A DNA stretch of 64,000 nt, from contig NC_057761.1 of the NCBI RefSeq assembly GCF_010389155.1, positions 13,394,501 through 13,458,500 on the forward strand, given 5' to 3'. A program made the translations under genes and the position numbers. Below are positions 1-9,993 of the stretch, piece after piece. How positions within the stretch are numbered: the stretch's first letter is position 1; each line of letters starts with the position of its first letter. The stretch comes from Erigeron canadensis. Lineage: Eukaryota; Streptophyta; Magnoliopsida; Asterales; Asteraceae. The notes below the pieces were generated by a model. It did not search any database, was not told the origin of the DNA, and saw nothing but the letters and a program-made list of their open reading frames with translations.

Positions 1-120
1 ATTTGACCTAATTTTCTATTTAACCTAATTTGACCTAAAATGAAATACTGAAAAGTAACTACTTCGTGCCAAAACACAAAGTAGGGTCGAACTACACTAC
101 TAAACTAAGAATGCGTCGCA

Positions 121-138
121 TCCCCGACAGCGGCGCCA
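121..138 (-). other. Primer-binding site
   Basis: On the minus strand this reads TGGCGCCGCTGTCGGGGA. It resembles the tRNA-complementary block that follows the 5' LTR in many plant Ty3/gypsy elements. A probable LTR terminus lies a few bases away at about 146. Confidence 0.55.
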
Positions 139-145
139 AAAGACC

Positions 146-1680
146 TGATGGGTGGTGTTTTATTCTTGTCTTTAAATTTATGTTGTACAAGTAACTATCT
201 AAACTAACACACACTTTAACGAGCAGAGAACCCGGGCAATGCAATATAGCCTAGTGGTAACTTACAGGATCGTTCGCAGAGACGCGTTGCGTTACCTAAT
301 CTAGTAGTACGTGTAATTCTAGTTTGTTTGGGGGGTTTGTCACTAACTCCTAATAAACTAATACTTTTGACAGTAAAATAAATAAAATCTAACCACGCGC
401 TTTGCAGCGAGAGGCTACTCTGAAAATAGTTTGGAAAGCAAATAATAGTAATTAAATTAAAATACTTGTTTGGCATCTCCGATCTCATGGTACGACCAAA
501 TACTATCTTAATGGTTTGTTAGCCTGTTGGAAACTTAATCACGGTTCAGATTCTCGTTAGATTCACTTTACCTAGTTAGTAGTGTTGTCGCTAGACTCAC
601 ACTACCCTTTAAAACAAATTCTCTCTAGATTTATTGTTTTAAGCGTTATGACCTAAAGTTTGTGTTACTAATTCATCTTTTAATTACCAGGCTCTTAAGC
701 CATGACCAGATATAATTCCCTCCGGTGACCACAGTACTCGTTTCCAAGTCAAAGGATCGCGTCTGGTATTGTTAAGCTTCATGTTCAATTCATCCTAGTT
801 ACTATGGTTCTGGATCCCTCGGTTACAAGTGAATCACTTTTTACTTCTAGTTATAGACCGACTAGTTGTTTTCTGTCCTACCATATTAGTCCTAGTGCAT
901 GATCATAGACAACCATTAGAATTAAACTAATATGTTCAGATATAAAACCAATAGCAACATGAATTACTAATAAACATGGATCTACGATAAACAGTAAAGC
1001 ACACCCCAACAGAATCTAAACAAACACAGTAAAACAATAAGCGTCTAGATGATCACATTGATTCAAACAAGTATTCAGCCTACTAGTCTAGCATTATTAA
1101 AGGAATAACAAAGTCTGAGAAGATAAAAGACATAGTTCAATAACAAAGAGTAAATAAAGATGAACGATCTAGACCAAGAGTGAAGATCGGAAGGTGTTTA
1201 GATGCTCCAAAACCTTCTTGGAATCTGCAGTTTCGATCTAGGGTTATTCCTGGGCGGCTAAGGCTTCTGAATCGGCTCTCTCTTAGGGTTCTGAGGGTTA
1301 GTTCGACTTAAATAGGGTTTAAGTCGGTTTCAGATCTGGGACGACCAGCGGCGCTGGTGGGCTGACCAGCGGCGTTGGTCCTGGGCTTTCTTGGGCTAGC
1401 GGCGCTGATTGATTGACGAGCGGCCGCTGGTGAACGAGTAGCGGCGCTGGTTGGCTGGGGAGCGGACGCTGGTACGCTGGTGAATACCAGCGTCGCTGGT
1501 TAGATGGCTGCTGTCTTGCACTTGTGTATTCGTTTGGCTCCCAAACCACTTCCTTGTGTCTTGTAACTTCATAGGCTTCCTTCTTGATGTCATTTACCCT
1601 CTTTCGCATCTTCCAGGAACCTGCATAATCACATCATTCATTAAGTATCAATAGTTCTGGAATAATAACTCATTGAAGCA
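146..1680 (-). repeat. Probable 5' LTR
   Basis: About 1.5 kb with no credible reading frame. The inner edge is set by the adjacent PBS. The outer edge is unproven and is placed just before the pararetroviral relic begins at 1686. The short minus-strand frames at 1319-1609 and 1396-1593 come from the GC-rich repeat cluster and are not genes. Confidence 0.4.
1338..1502. repeat. GC-rich palindromic motif cluster
   Basis: Variants of the self-complementary motif ACCAGCGGCGCTGGT occur about seven times, spaced 20-30 bp apart, inside an AT-rich LTR. Examples are at about 1346, 1361, 1398, 1418, 1438, 1463 and 1487. Most copies keep AGCGGCGCTGG or a one-base variant. Confidence 0.7.
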
Positions 1681-1685
1681 CAGAA

Positions 1686-1877
1686 ATGAAGCCTTTCTTT
1701 AGGGGTTTTTATCACAAAATGGACGCTCATCAACAAGTTACAGAACTTGTCGAATAAATAGCACAACAACCCAAAATAGCTAAAGTTGAAGCCTTAAGGT
1801 TAACTGAAAACCTTGAAGTCCAAGTCAGAGAGATCAAATAGCTAACTAACGAAATCAAGTACTTTCTTACCACATGA
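1686..1877 (+). pseudogene. Endogenous pararetrovirus ORF1 tail, broken
   Basis: The frame from the ATG at 1686 (second ATG at 1719) is interrupted by TAA and TAG codons and ends with a TGA at 1875-1877. That TGA overlaps the ATG of the next ORF in the form ATGA. Badnavirus-type genomes join ORF1 and ORF2 this way. The remaining residues are charged and glutamine-rich, as expected of the C-terminal part of the small ORF1 protein. The N-terminal part is missing, with an in-frame stop at 1674. Identification rests mainly on position and overlap. Confidence 0.5.
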
Positions 1878-2290
1878 GTGGTTATAGATTCACTGAAAAA
1901 TCAAAAGTCTATAAAGAAGCACTTGAATCAGTAGAAAGCATTGAACCACCAACAATTGGTTTTACTAAACCAGAGGCTACCACAGGGACTAATCTTAATA
2001 AGTTAGTCAAACAAAACAACACCATTATTCAGTTGCTAGTCAAGGTAGTTGAAGATACCCAAAGAACAAAAGAAGAACTCGGTGAAGTAAAAAGGGGACT
2101 AACAAAGCTCCTTGATCAAGGTAAAAGTACAGAAGTACTTGAAGACGTTGTAAAAAAGTTGGAGAATTGGAAGCCAGGAGAAACTAGTAAGCCACTAGTT
2201 GAAAAGAAGCAAAGCCCGTTCTACGTATTTGAAGACCCCTACAAGATACTAAAAAGGGAGAAAGAGAAATCTGCTAAGGACTCAAAATAA
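1874..2290 (+). CDS. Endogenous pararetrovirus ORF2 (virion-associated-like protein), open but probably dead
   Basis: A 138-residue open frame. The N-terminal third has a Pro-Pro-x-x-Gly-Phe segment (residues about 25-31) followed by a Lys-Gln-Asn-Asn stretch and a hydrophobic heptad pattern (residues about 42-75) that looks like a short coiled coil. The C-terminus is basic with a Phe-x-Asp-Pro-x-Lys-Ile segment. This order and length fit ORF2 of badnavirus-like Caulimoviridae, a small nucleic-acid-binding or virion-associated protein. It lies between ORF1 and ORF3 relics in the expected order. The frame is uninterrupted, but the neighbouring viral genes are broken, so it is a viral fossil rather than a functional gene. 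Confidence 0.65.
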   Translation: MSGYRFTEKSKVYKEALESVESIEPPTIGFTKPEATTGTNLNKLVKQNNTIIQLLVKVVEDTQRTKEELGEVKRGLTKLLDQGKSTEVLEDVVKKLENWKPGETSKPLVEKKQSPFYVFEDPYKILKREKEKSAKDSK

Positions 2291-3689
2291 ATAGGTCAAA
2301 ATCTTTAGCAATAAGGGCTGCTAGTGGAAGAAATATTATAAACCCTATATTCAACCAAGAAGATCAAATTTGTGACTACCGGCAGTCAAGTCGCCTCAAT
2401 CACCAACTCCAAATGAGGATCCCAAGATCCTTAAGAAGCAGAAGTTACAATAGGACCATAGAAAGTCAGATAGATCCCAACCAAGAGTTGGAGCTATCAA
2501 ACAGAAGAAAAGCAAGTTTAGTACCCGCAGAAGTCTTATATGAATCAAGAGGTTGGTCTGAATCTAGGCATAGAGTCTACCAACATTACAGCAAAGAAAG
2601 AGTTCTCATAATAGAGGAAGGTGATCAAAAGGACATTAGTCTCATTAATGATGAGTCATACAAAGCTCTCAAGCAATCAGGTATGCAGCATATACACCTT
2701 GGACTTGTCATGGTTAGAGTCCAAGCATAGCATAGACGAGAAGCAGGAACAATGGTCCTTGTTGCTTTAAGAGATACAAGATGGAACGATGACAGGTCAA
2801 TTATTGGTACCATGGAAATAGATATGAGCAAAGGAACTCGGCTCGTATATATTGTCCCCGATATCATGACTAGTATTCAAGATTTTCGAAATCACTTTCA
2901 AATTTCAATCCAGATAAGAGGATATGAAGAATGGGTAGGTGAAGAGTCCAACTTGCTTATCACAAAAGCACTGGTTGGGCGAATAACGAATACCAGTGTT
3001 ACAGGATTCAGATATAATGTTCAAAACGTATCTGAATACCTTACATCCAATGGAATTTGTGCAATCACGGGTGATAGATGGACAACAGCCCAATTGGAAG
3101 GCCAGAGGTGGATCCTGAAGAAAAGCAAGATGGTGCAACCAAAAGTTCCGGGAAGAGTTAGTACTGGAACACGCACAGATGGAACAGTCTCTCTAAGGTT
3201 TACAAACCATAAAGCAGCACCAGCAGTTGGAGAACCTGCCTACAACAACAGAGGGATGGAGCGTGAAGAATTTGTTGCTGTTTTTGCGGATTCTGAAAGG
3301 AAACATTTCCTTAATAATGAGATGTCCCCTGAGATTACCTAAGGTATGAAGCAGAAAGTAAACAAATATCGATCCAGCAACTAAAGAAGAAGAAGGAAGT
3401 TTGGGATACCCTCGGAGAACCATCTGGAGAATATGATTACATGGTGAAATACTCATCACCACCAAGTTTAGAAATATCCATAGAAGACATAATCCCAACA
3501 GGTTGGGGAGAAGATGATACTGATGAAACAAAAGTAGTATGTGTCGGATATTCAGAAGATGAAGATAAAAGTATTTTAGAATATGGAAGAAAAATGGCTA
3601 GTTATGATAATTCAAGCAACACCCAAAGTGAAGACGAAGGTGTTGGGCGCATACGCACAAAAGAAGTTTCCAAAAACAAAAGCCTATGA
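2287..3689 (+). pseudogene. Endogenous pararetrovirus ORF3, N-terminal and movement-protein part, broken
   Basis: This is the first part of the badnavirus-type polyprotein. The position where the ATGA overlap with ORF2 would be expected reads ATAA at 2287-2290, so no start codon remains there. The frame then runs open to a TAG at 2728-2730, continues in the same frame to 3342, and changes frame near 3343 before running to a TGA at 3687-3689. The stretch 2690-3110 matches the 30K-type movement domain of this family (GTMEIDMS, DIM, LLITKALVGR and NTSVTGF segments). 3343-3689 matches the acidic linker that follows it. Coat protein, protease, RT and RNase H are not seen. The assignment to family is firm; the genus is inferred. 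Confidence 0.8.
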
Positions 3690-4647
3690 CAGGATTATGA
3701 TTGGGAAGATGAGATGATAACTTTGCATCACCATCTCAATGTAGAAGGTGGTGGGATTTATGGTAAATCTTCCGTAGCGTCCTAACAAAACCAAAATATG
3801 GTGCAAGGTGAGGCCTTTGTATGAAAAGACCAACTTTGATGTCCATACCATGTGTGGGTTATCTATGAGTAACACATTCCCATCTTGCAATTACTTCTTC
3901 ATATAGCCCTACATCCATTGGTAGGACCAGCATCACTCCTTGGTTTACTCCTGCTATTGTCAAGTTTTCAAGGAGTTTTGGTTATTTTATAATAGGTCAC
4001 TTTTATAAAAGTATTCTATAGATCATGATCAATTGTATTTTAAGAACTCATTATCCATAACAGGTTTTGGATGTAGATTTTACGAAAAGGTCATGCCGAA
4101 ATTTCTAATTTTTGGTGCATTGTCTTTTATAACTAATTTTACTTTTGTTAAGTTTATTTCTATTTCTAAAACTTGTTTGAACTCATAAATGACGTACTAT
4201 GAAGTTTGGTTTTGAGTTGGATGAGGTTCAACTTGTTGTAAGTGTCAAAATGAGTTATGGAAAAATCTGGACAACCTTTTCCCACTGCGCCGCAGTAGGA
4301 TGCCTCTATAAAAAAAATTCTTATTTTTCTATTAATCGAGTTGTGTCGTTTCATCAAGTTTGAGCAATTAAATTTTTAAAAAGTAAACTAGTTCAGTTTT
4401 ACTTCTGTACCTGGCCAAACTGAGAACCGATTTCTCAAAAACTTAAGAAGTCACACTTGATGTGAATTATAGTATTAGTAGGTTTTTCCGATCAATTGCT
4501 AGTTAGGTTTTTCCGTTTTGTCATTGTGGATAGACTTTTGCTCCCCTTTGATGTTTATTTTGTGGCGTTACGTGAGAAAATTATTTTTCACTTCAAGTCT
4601 ACGAGTTCAGCTATCTTTACGTAATTCATAGAATGGAATGGAATGGT
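3690..4647. other. Gene-free stretch after the viral fragment
   Basis: No supported gene. The first 200 bases after the viral ORF3 stop may be further decayed viral sequence, but I could not anchor it to a known domain. The rest is AT-rich DNA up to the target site of the gypsy element. Confidence 0.6.
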
Positions 4648-4652
4648 CTGGT
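4648..4652. repeat. Target-site duplication CTGGT (left)
   Basis: Five bases directly before the left LTR of the gypsy element, identical to 9989-9993 directly after the right LTR. Confidence 0.92.
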
Positions 4653-5226
4653 TGATAGGCAAACCCCTGAAGATGAAGACATGTTAGTCTTACCCGACCC
4701 GTGTCCACCACCAGAACTAAATCATGTGGGCAACACTTGGGTCAGCTTGGTTAAGATAAATTCAGTCAGCACCTGATTGCAAACAACACCCACGTTCTCT
4801 ACATACCAGTCATGAGTTAATTTATTTTAGTGACATGTCTTTTATTTTCTTTATTGAGTTTTGTTTATTTTGACCTAATCTACAGCAGTTTTTTATTTTC
4901 CCTAAATGTAGCTAAGTGGGTGGTTATTTTCCTTTTTTCACCTATATGTATTGAGAAAACCATGAATGAGAAATTAGTTTTTGAATTCCCTAAAATTACA
5001 ACTCTTTGTTAGAGAGTGATTTCCAATGTTATCCTAGTTTTGGCAGCATTAGGAGGTGATCTTGGAACCTGATTTGAGACCTCGTGGTGTGACTGTAACG
5101 AGAGTTTTCAAATTGGATTTGCTCAGCGAGACCTTTGGGTGGTGAATTTTGTATCTCAGAGGAAACGTTGCTTGTTACTTATTTTTTTCGGGTTCGTTTA
5201 TCCAATTAACTAGTTGGTACCCATCA
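4653..5226 (+). repeat. 5' LTR of the gypsy element
   Basis: 574 bp, TGATAGGC to CCCATCA. It pairs with 9415-9988, which has the same length because two 1-bp indels cancel out. The open frame at 4830-5012 recurs at 9591-9773 only because it lies in the LTR. Confidence 0.93.
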
Positions 5227-5229
5227 TCT

Positions 5230-5241
5230 TGGTATCAGAGC
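5230..5241 (+). other. PBS, initiator-Met tRNA type
   Basis: TGGTATCAGAGC, three bases after the LTR end. It is the usual plant tRNA-iMet complementary block. The gag ATG follows one base later at 5243. Confidence 0.85.
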
Positions 5242-5242
5242 T

Positions 5243-5983
5243 ATGGATACACGTAATTCTGCTGATTTGAAGAAAGTTATCGAGAGCCTTCAGGCTGAAA
5301 ATAAAGCAATGGCTGAACAAGTACAGGCTATGCAGGAACAGATTCTTGAACTCTCTGTCAATCGTCGAGATGATGACTATAATGAAACTGGAGGATTAGA
5401 GGTCCATCCGAAAAGATCTGGGCAGTGGCATCCCAATGATATTAAGGTTGAAATCCCTGAGTATGAGGGAAAACTCGATCCTAACGAGTTTGTAGAATGG
5501 TTGAGGACGGTGGAATGTGCTTTTGATTATAAAGAGACATCTGAGGAGAACAAAGTGAAGATCGTAGCTATGAAACTGAGAAAGTATGCGTCAACATGGT
5601 GGGCCAATACGTGTACTAAACGAGAGCGGTTGGGAAAGCCGAAGGTAAGGGAATGGGCTAAGATGAAGCGATTACTAAAATAGAAATTCCTGCCATCTTA
5701 TTATATTCAGGCAAGTTTTTCTCAGTTGCACCATCTTAAGCAGAACCAACAACATGCAGAAGAGTATTCTCGGGATTTTGAATACTTGCTTATGAAGTGT
5801 CATTTACCCGAGGATGACCCCCAGACCTTGGTTAGGTACTTAGGCGGGTTAGATACGCGTGTTGCTGACATCGTAGAGTTATACCCTTACTCAACCCTAG
5901 ATGAATTAACCCTGTTGGCTCACAAAGACCAGCAGAGAAACAAAGGGAAATATGAAGCTGGTAAAACTTCTGCCAAAACCTAG
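5243..5983 (+). pseudogene. gag of the gypsy element, broken
   Basis: The start is the ATG one base past the PBS. Residues about 8-40 form a coiled coil, followed by the retrotransposon capsid region (segments PNEFVEWL, AMKLRKYASTWW) and its C-terminal half (YSRDFEYLLMKC, VRYLGGLD). A TAG at 5681-5683 splits the frame and a second TAG at 5981-5983 ends it. The zinc knuckle follows in another frame from about 6037, so at least one frameshift lies between 5983 and 6037. Gag forms the cytoplasmic particle that packages element RNA; this copy cannot make it whole. Confidence 0.88.
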
Positions 5984-6036
5984 TCCAACCCAAATCAATT
6001 TCCACTACTAAAACTCTTAGGATACCTGACACGTCA

Positions 6037-6984
6037 TTGCCCACAACCAGAGCCCCACGAAGGTGTTTCCGTTGTCAAGGTTTGGGGCACATTGCTTCTG
6101 AGTGTCCAAACAAGAAGATTGTTACTTTAGCAGAGTTTGAGGGGATAGACACTTCTTTTGCAGTCGATAACTCGTTGCACACAGTTGTAGCTAATGAATC
6201 TGATGTTGAAGAAGTTCGCCGAGCACTCAGCAATACACCTGATTGGGAAGAAAACCAACAACGTGAGGCGATCTTTCATACACGTTGCACCATTGCCCAA
6301 AAGGTTTGTGACTTGATTATTGATGGGGGTAGTTGTACTAATGTAGCTTCTCAGACGTTGGTCTCTAAGTTGAATCTGTCCACCCAACCACATCCTTCTC
6401 CCTACGTGATTCAATGGTTTAACCAAGGTAAAGGAATACGAGTTTCTCATAGAATTCTTTTATCTTTAAGTATTGGCAGGTCATACACGGATGAGTTTTA
6501 GTGTGATGTCATCCCTATGGATGCTTGTCACGTGCTCTTGGGCCGCCCATGGCTGTTTGACCGCCGTGTTATGCATGATGGCTACCAAAACACATACTCA
6601 TTTAATCACAATAATCGTAGAATTGTACTCACTCCTATGTCCCCAGCCACCCTTACCAATAAACATTCCCAATCTTTGAGTACACTGATGAAAGCTGAGC
6701 AACATGAATATCATTTATATAAAGATTTCATACTCATGGGACTTGATGATGAAGAGCCCAAACCGCCAACCATAACACTCCCTTATATCCAGCCTCTGTT
6801 ACAGGCATATAATCAGGTTTTTCCAGCTGAAATTCCGTTTGGTTTACCCCCGTTACGTACAATTCAACATAAGATTGATTTTGTGCCTGGTTCAATACTA
6901 CCTAACAAACCTGCATATCACTCTAACCCCCAAGAAACAGATGAGATGAGAAAGCAAGTTGATGGGTATTACAAAAGAGATTAA
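6037..6984 (+). pseudogene. Zinc knuckle and protease of the gypsy element, broken
   Basis: A CCHC zinc knuckle (CFRCQGLGHIASEC, 6064-6105) is followed about 80 residues later by the aspartic protease segment (IIDGGSCTNVAS) and its C-terminal LLGRPWLFDRR block. Many plant Ty3 proteases have DGG rather than DSG at this position. A TAG at 6499-6501 interrupts the protease. The frame ends at a TAA at 6982-6984, just where the RT begins in a different frame. The region between protease and RT includes the usual linker and start of RT (PLLQAYNQVFPAEIPFGLPPLR). Confidence 0.87.
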
Positions 6985-7635
6985 TACGCGAGTCACTTAG
7001 TCCATGTGCAGTTCCCACTATTTTGGTGCCCAAAAAGAATGGAGAATGGCGAATGTGTATGGATAGCAGGTCTATCAATAAAATCACAATCAAATACCAT
7101 TTCCCCATTCCCCGATTGAACGACCTGTTAGATGAGCTGCATGGTGCCATCGTGTTCTCTAAAGTTGATTTGAGGAGTGGCTATCACCAGATTAGAATTT
7201 ATGGAGGAGATGAGTGGAAGACAACTTTTAAGACAAAGGAAGGATTATATGAGGGGTTAGTTATGCCTTTCGGGTTATCAAACGCCCCGAGTACCTTTAT
7301 GCGCTTAATGAATCAGGTGTTAAAACCTTTTTTTGGCAGGTTTGTTGTTGTGTATTTTGATGACATATTGGTTTATAGCAGAAACGAGACAGAACACCAA
7401 TCACACCTCCAGCAACTGTTTGAAGTGCTAGACCATGAAAAACTCTATGGGAATGCAGAAAAATGTAAGTTTTTTTACTAATCAAGTCACGTTTCTTGGT
7501 TATTTAGTTTCTGCCCAGGGCATTCAGATAGATGAAAAGAAGGTTCAAGCGATTCGAGATTGGCCAGTTCCTCAATCTATTCAACAGGTCAGAAGTTTCC
7601 ATGGGTTAGCCTCTTTTTATAGGCGCTTTGTGTAG
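6983..7635 (+). pseudogene. Reverse transcriptase of the gypsy element, broken
   Basis: Frame 6983-7481 holds RT motifs in order: [37 protein letters not shown] and the catalytic YFDD box (7353-7364). A T-run at 7470-7477 appears to have gained one base. The thumb-adjacent part ([18 protein letters not shown]) continues in another frame to a TAG at 7633-7635. The catalytic aspartates are present, so inactivation is by frameshift and stop rather than by active-site change. Confidence 0.9.
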
Positions 7636-8410
7636 AATTTTAGCATTCTTTTGGCACCCATGACTGAAATTACCAAGCTTAAGCAGTTTTCGTGGAACCC
7701 ACAAGCCCAAGCCGCGTTTGAAGAACTAAAGAAACAATTATCTTCAACTCCCGTATTGGCATTATCATGTTTTGAAGAGGTCTTTGAGGTTGAATGTGAT
7801 GCCTCTGGTGTGGGAATTGGGGCTGTTATGTCACAATTGAGTCGCCCAATTGCATACTATAGTGAGAAACTTAATGATGCAAAACGACACTACTCAACGT
7901 ATGACAAAGAATTTTATGCTATCGTAAGGGCCTTAGATCATTGGCAACATTATTTGATTTCTAAGGAGTTTATATTGCATTCTAGTCATGAAGCATTGAA
8001 GTATATTCAAGGCCAACACAAATTACAACCCAGGCATGCTAAATGGGTAGAGTATTTGCAAGCTTTCACCTTCACCATTAAGCACAAATCAGGAAAACTA
8101 AATAAAGGGGCTGATGCTTTGTCTCGTAAGTATGCATTGATTAATTCTTTACAGCCAAAGGTTACTGGCCTCGAACTTCTCCAGCAAGAATATTCTTCAG
8201 ATCCTGATTTTGGGGAGCTATTTGCTAGCTGTAAACGTCATGCTACCGGTGATTACCATCTATCCAATGGGTTTCTATTCAAAAGGCAGCGAATATGTAT
8301 TCCTCGACATAGTATTCGACTATTCTTGATTAAAGAGACTCATGAAGGTGGTTTAGCAGGACACTTGGGTATAGAGAAGACTCTCCTGATGCTGCAAAAT
8401 CATTTTTTTA
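7636..8410 (+). pseudogene. RNase H of the gypsy element
   Basis: In frame after the TAG at 7633-7635. The RNase H core shows CDASGVGIGAV (first Asp), DKEFYAIVRAL (Glu) and ADALSR (last Asp). The block that usually carries the third acidic residue, of the form DHEAL, reads SSHEAL here, so that Asp is a Ser. The following zinc-finger region of integrase starts (HEGGLAGHLG) before the frame changes in a run of seven Ts at about 8403-8409. Confidence 0.85.
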
Positions 8411-8411
8411 A

Positions 8412-9482
8412 ATGGCACGAGATGTTGAACATATTGTTCGTCGCTGCTTACCATGCCACCGTGCCAAAGGTCATTCTTTTCCCCATGGACTATACATGCC
8501 ATTACCTATGCCTAATACTCCTTGGGAAGATATTAGTCTCGACTTTATTATCGGTTTACCGCGTACCCAGAAGCAGAAGGATTCTATTATGGTGGTAGTT
8601 GACTGTTTCTCAAAAATGGCTCATTTTGTTGCTTGTCATACCACATATGATGCTGTTCAGGTGGCTAATATCTATTTCAAAGAAATTGTTTGTCTCCACG
8701 GAATTCCACGATCCATGGTTAGCGATAGGGATGTCAAATTTCTTAGTCACTTTTGGATCACTTTATGGCGCAAAAGGGGTACTAGGCTCAAATTCAGTAC
8801 CTCTAATCACCCGCAAACTGATGGGCAGACGGAGGTCACTAACCGCACTCTCGGATCACTTCTTCGAGCTCTCATTTCTACTAATCTGAAGCAGTGGGAA
8901 GAACTGTTACCCCAGGCTGAATTTGCTTATAATAGAGCTCCCAACAAGACTAACGGCCTTAGTCCTTTTAAAGTTGTGTATGGCCTAAACCCAAAGACTC
9001 CACTTGATCTAGCTATTCTCGATACATCTACTAAGTTCAACCAGGAAGCCAGTGATCGTGCTGTTGACATTAAGACTTTACATCAGCATGTACACGATAA
9101 AATCACAAAGTCTAATGAGCTACTGAAGTATCGCCGTGATAAAGGACGCAAGCACATTCTGTTTCAACCAGGTGACCTCGTTTGGGTTCATTTTCGAAAA
9201 GCACGTTTTCCAGCCAAACGTCGTTCCATGCTTAGTCCAAGGTCTGATGGACCATTTGAGATTTTGGCAAAGGTCAACGACAATGCCTATAAGGTTCGCC
9301 TACCCAGAACTCCTAAAGAAGCAGCCACATTCAACATAGTTGATATTGAACCATACTATGATCCTGATGAGTCCATTCCATGTTTGAGGGCAAATTTTTG
9401 GAAGCTAGGGAGGATGATAGGCAGACCCCTGAAGATGAAGACCTGTTCGCTTACCCGACCCGTGTCCACCACCAGAACTTAA
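8412..9482 (+). pseudogene. Integrase of the gypsy element
   Basis: The frame covers the second half of the HHCC finger (RRCLPCHRAK), then the catalytic core with the D,D,E set: Asp in ISLDFIIGLP, Asp in SDRDVKF, Glu in TDGQTEVTNRT. The C-terminal part has the GDLVWVHFRK and DGPFEILAKV blocks typical of plant Ty3 integrases. It is open to 9482, which is 68 bp inside the 3' LTR. An alternative frame across 9400-9520, rich in Glu and Asp, may be the original C-terminus, with one extra T near 9396 causing the switch. Confidence 0.88.
9405..9414 (+). other. Polypurine tract
   Basis: The run AGGGAGGA lies directly before the 3' LTR start at 9415, where plus-strand DNA synthesis is primed in LTR elements. 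Confidence 0.7.
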
Positions 9483-9988
9483 TCATGTGGGCAACACTTG
9501 GGTCAGCTTGGTTAAGATAAATTCAGTCAGCACCTGATTGCAAACAACACCCACGTTCTCTGCATAGCAGTCATGAGTTAATTTATTTTAGTGACATGTC
9601 TTTTATTTTCTTTATTGAGTTTTGTTTATTTTGACCTTTCCTACATCAGTTTTTTATTTTCCCTAAATGTAGCTAAATGGGTGGTTATTTTCCTTTTTTC
9701 TCCTGTATGTATTGAGAAAACCATGAATGAGAAATCAGTTTTTGAATTCCCTAAAATTACAACTCTTTGTTAGAGAGTGATTTCCAATGCTATCCTAGTT
9801 TTTGGCAGAATTAGGAGGTGATCTTGGAACCTGATTTGAGACCTCGTGGTGTGAGTGTAACGAGAGTTTTCAAATTGGATTTGCTCAGCGAGACCTTTGG
9901 GTGGTGAATTCTGTATCTTAGAGGAAACGTTGCTTGTTACTTATTTTTTTCGGGTTCGTTTATCCAATTAACTAGTTGGTACCCATTA
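9415..9988 (+). repeat. 3' LTR of the gypsy element
   Basis: 574 bp, about 96.5% identical by eye to 4653-5226. The last bases read CCCATTA instead of CCCATCA, so the usual terminal CA has decayed. It is followed by the target duplication CTGGT at 9989-9993. Confidence 0.93.
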
Positions 9989-9993
9989 CTGGT

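Larger units (their letters stand above)
1..1680 (-). mobile_element. End of a minus-strand LTR retrotransposon (Athila-like Ty3/gypsy)
   Basis: A primer-binding-site-like block at 121-138 and a long non-coding block to its right fit the 5' LTR and the start of the internal region of an element read on the minus strand, with its body outside the window to the left. The PBS type is the one common in Athila-like Ty3/gypsy elements, which also have LTRs of more than 1 kb. No gag or pol is visible in the 120 bases of internal sequence. The outer LTR edge near 1680 is a guess, because the partner LTR is not in the window. It could also be a rearranged fragment. Confidence 0.5.
4653..9988 (+). mobile_element. 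Ty3/gypsy LTR retrotransposon, full length but decayed
   Basis: A 5,336-bp element bounded by two 574-bp LTRs that start TGATAGGC, with a perfect 5-bp target duplication. It has a PBS, a purine-rich tract before the 3' LTR and the domain order gag, zinc knuckle, protease, RT, RNase H, integrase, which is the Ty3/gypsy order. LTRs differ by about 20 substitutions and two 1-bp indels by eye (about 3.5%). The coding region has three to four in-frame stops and about four frameshifts, so it cannot act alone. PBS, gag type and a coding frame that appears to run into the 3' LTR suggest the CRM-like chromovirus group, but no chromodomain could be read. Confidence 0.93.

Noticed and set aside
1319..1609. 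Pro-rich minus-strand frames
   Set aside because: Produced by the GC-rich palindrome cluster in the LTR; no start context or domain.
4830..5012. 60-residue hydrophobic frame, repeated at 9591-9773
   Set aside because: Lies in the LTR of the gypsy element; repeated for that reason.
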